From positions 1 through 60,861 of the forward strand of contig JALHQB010000021.1 in the NCBI GenBank assembly GCA_022842185.1: a DNA stretch of 60,861 bases, read 5' to 3'. The first letter of the stretch is position 1, and each line of letters begins with the position of its first letter. The DNA comes from Acetobacteraceae bacterium. Lineage in GTDB: Bacteria > Pseudomonadota > Alphaproteobacteria > Acetobacterales > Acetobacteraceae. A program made the position numbers and the translations under genes. The notes under the pieces are model-generated. The model had not been told where the DNA came from, did no database searches, and was given only the letters and a program-made list of their open reading frames with translations. This document shows positions 60,336 to 60,861 of this stretch, piece by piece.

Positions 60336-60861
60336 CTACTTCACTTCCTCATCCGGCAGCACGCCCCAGACCTCGGCGCGTCGAATGAAACCGCGATAAT
60401 CGCCGGTCTGCGCCTCGCACCAGGGGTTGCGCGCCTCACAAAGGCGCAGGCGCACCACCACGCCGGGGCGAAGCCGCGCGACGGCCGGGGATTGATCCTC
60501 CGGCTGGCGGCGCAGGGCGACCTCGGTGCCGGGGGCGCCACGCACGATGGCGCTGCGCCGGCCCATCAGGGTGGATTGGTGAACCCAGCCCTCGGTGCCC
60601 TCCGGGTCGCGGATTCGGCGCCACAGCTCGAATTCGCGGGTGATCTCCACCGGCAGTTCGCGGCGCTGGTAGGTCCATTCGATCGGAAAGCGCGTCCCTG
60701 GGCCGGTGCGCAGGTTCACCTCATCCGACCGCAGCGCAGCGAAACGCGGCAGGGCCAGACTGGTGACCGACCCGACCGAAGGCACCGGTTCGGGTGGTGG
60801 CGCGGCTGGCGCGGGTTCCGCCGGGCGCGGGGCCGCGGCAGCGCCGGCAGCCGCACCGGCT
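60336..60861 (-). CDS. SH3-domain protein (5' end beyond the window)
   Basis: At least 174 residues, open to the right edge. The visible N-terminal side is Ala/Pro-rich (likely linker after a signal peptide outside the window). Two bacterial SH3-like units follow: VNLRTGPGTRFPIEWTYQRR with WRRIRDPEGTEGWVHQSTLM, and ALRRQPEDQSPAVARLRPGV with WCEAQTGDYRGFIRRAEVWG. Such proteins bind cell-wall peptides. It is upstream of the hydratase genes with a 43 bp gap on the same strand; functional linkage is unclear. Confidence 0.85.
   Translation of the reverse strand, partial: AGAAAGAAAAPRPAEPAPAAPPPEPVPSVGSVTSLALPRFAALRSDEVNLRTGPGTRFPIEWTYQRRELPVEITREFELWRRIRDPEGTEGWVHQSTLMGRRSAIVRGAPGTEVALRRQPEDQSPAVARLRPGVVVRLRLCEARNPWCEAQTGDYRGFIRRAEVWGVLPDEEVK

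Overview
The window is high-GC DNA with alphaproteobacterial gene content: ccmF-ccmG, typA, an NfuA scaffold, a CobW GTPase next to a WD40 protein, DUF1194, DUF3775, and a TAXI TRAP transporter. A Roseomonas-like member of the Acetobacteraceae fits best, but that placement is inferred from gene families, not from a marker gene. No rRNA, tRNA, CRISPR array, prophage or replication origin was recognised. The only mobile-element gene is the 3' end of an IS5-type transposase at the left edge.

Layout. 1-9.4 kb: IS5 end, ccmG and ccmF (cytochrome c maturation), typA, two secreted proteins of unknown function, a RutE-type nitroreductase and an NfuA-like Fe-S scaffold. 9.6-17.4 kb: a universal stress protein/TIGR02186/TauE operon, a periplasmic 5'-nucleotidase-like enzyme, aqpZ, a Yip1-like membrane protein, an AmpG-like permease and a DUF486 membrane protein. 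17.4-26.6 kb: an XRE-cupin regulator divergent from a small protein and a GNAT gene, an RraA-like protein with an oligopeptide-type binding protein, a LOG-family protein, rdgB, a VOC protein, a GST and a proton antiporter. 26.7-34.2 kb: an omega-aminotransferase, a degenerate receiver protein, CobW, a WD40 protein, an aldo/keto reductase, DUF3775, a small lipoprotein and DUF1194.

34.4-53.6 kb is a surface or exopolysaccharide locus. The minus strand carries a heparinase-like protein, a Wzz-like protein, a Wzy-like polymerase, a small phosphoglycosyl transferase, a DegT aminotransferase, two GT4 glycosyltransferases, WecB, and a WbpM/CapD-type dehydratase. The plus strand carries a six-SLBB export protein, a YjbH (GfcD) protein and a WecA/MraY-type transferase, met by a convergent YjbF (GfcB) lipoprotein. 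Together they can make activated sugars, start and extend a lipid-linked repeat unit, polymerise it, set chain length and export it. No flippase or tyrosine kinase lies inside the locus.

53.8-60.9 kb: a TAXI/fused-permease TRAP pair, a CBS-CBS-BON protein, a transglutaminase-like protease, and a cobalt-type nitrile hydratase/thiocyanate hydrolase-like operon encoded as three polypeptides, with the beta chain split in two. An SH3-domain protein gene runs off the right edge.

A second layer is the dispersed palindromic repeats. Three families were found by eye. Family 1 is a two-arm element; one arm is translated in frame inside the heparinase-like gene and another is cut by the IS end. Family 2 is a paired hairpin with perfect stems; one copy keeps the stem ends but has a wholly different paired core. 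Family 3 forms nearly identical leaders, Shine-Dalgarno then hairpin then start codon, in front of two unrelated genes. These repeats and the split hydratase operon are the most interesting content of the window.
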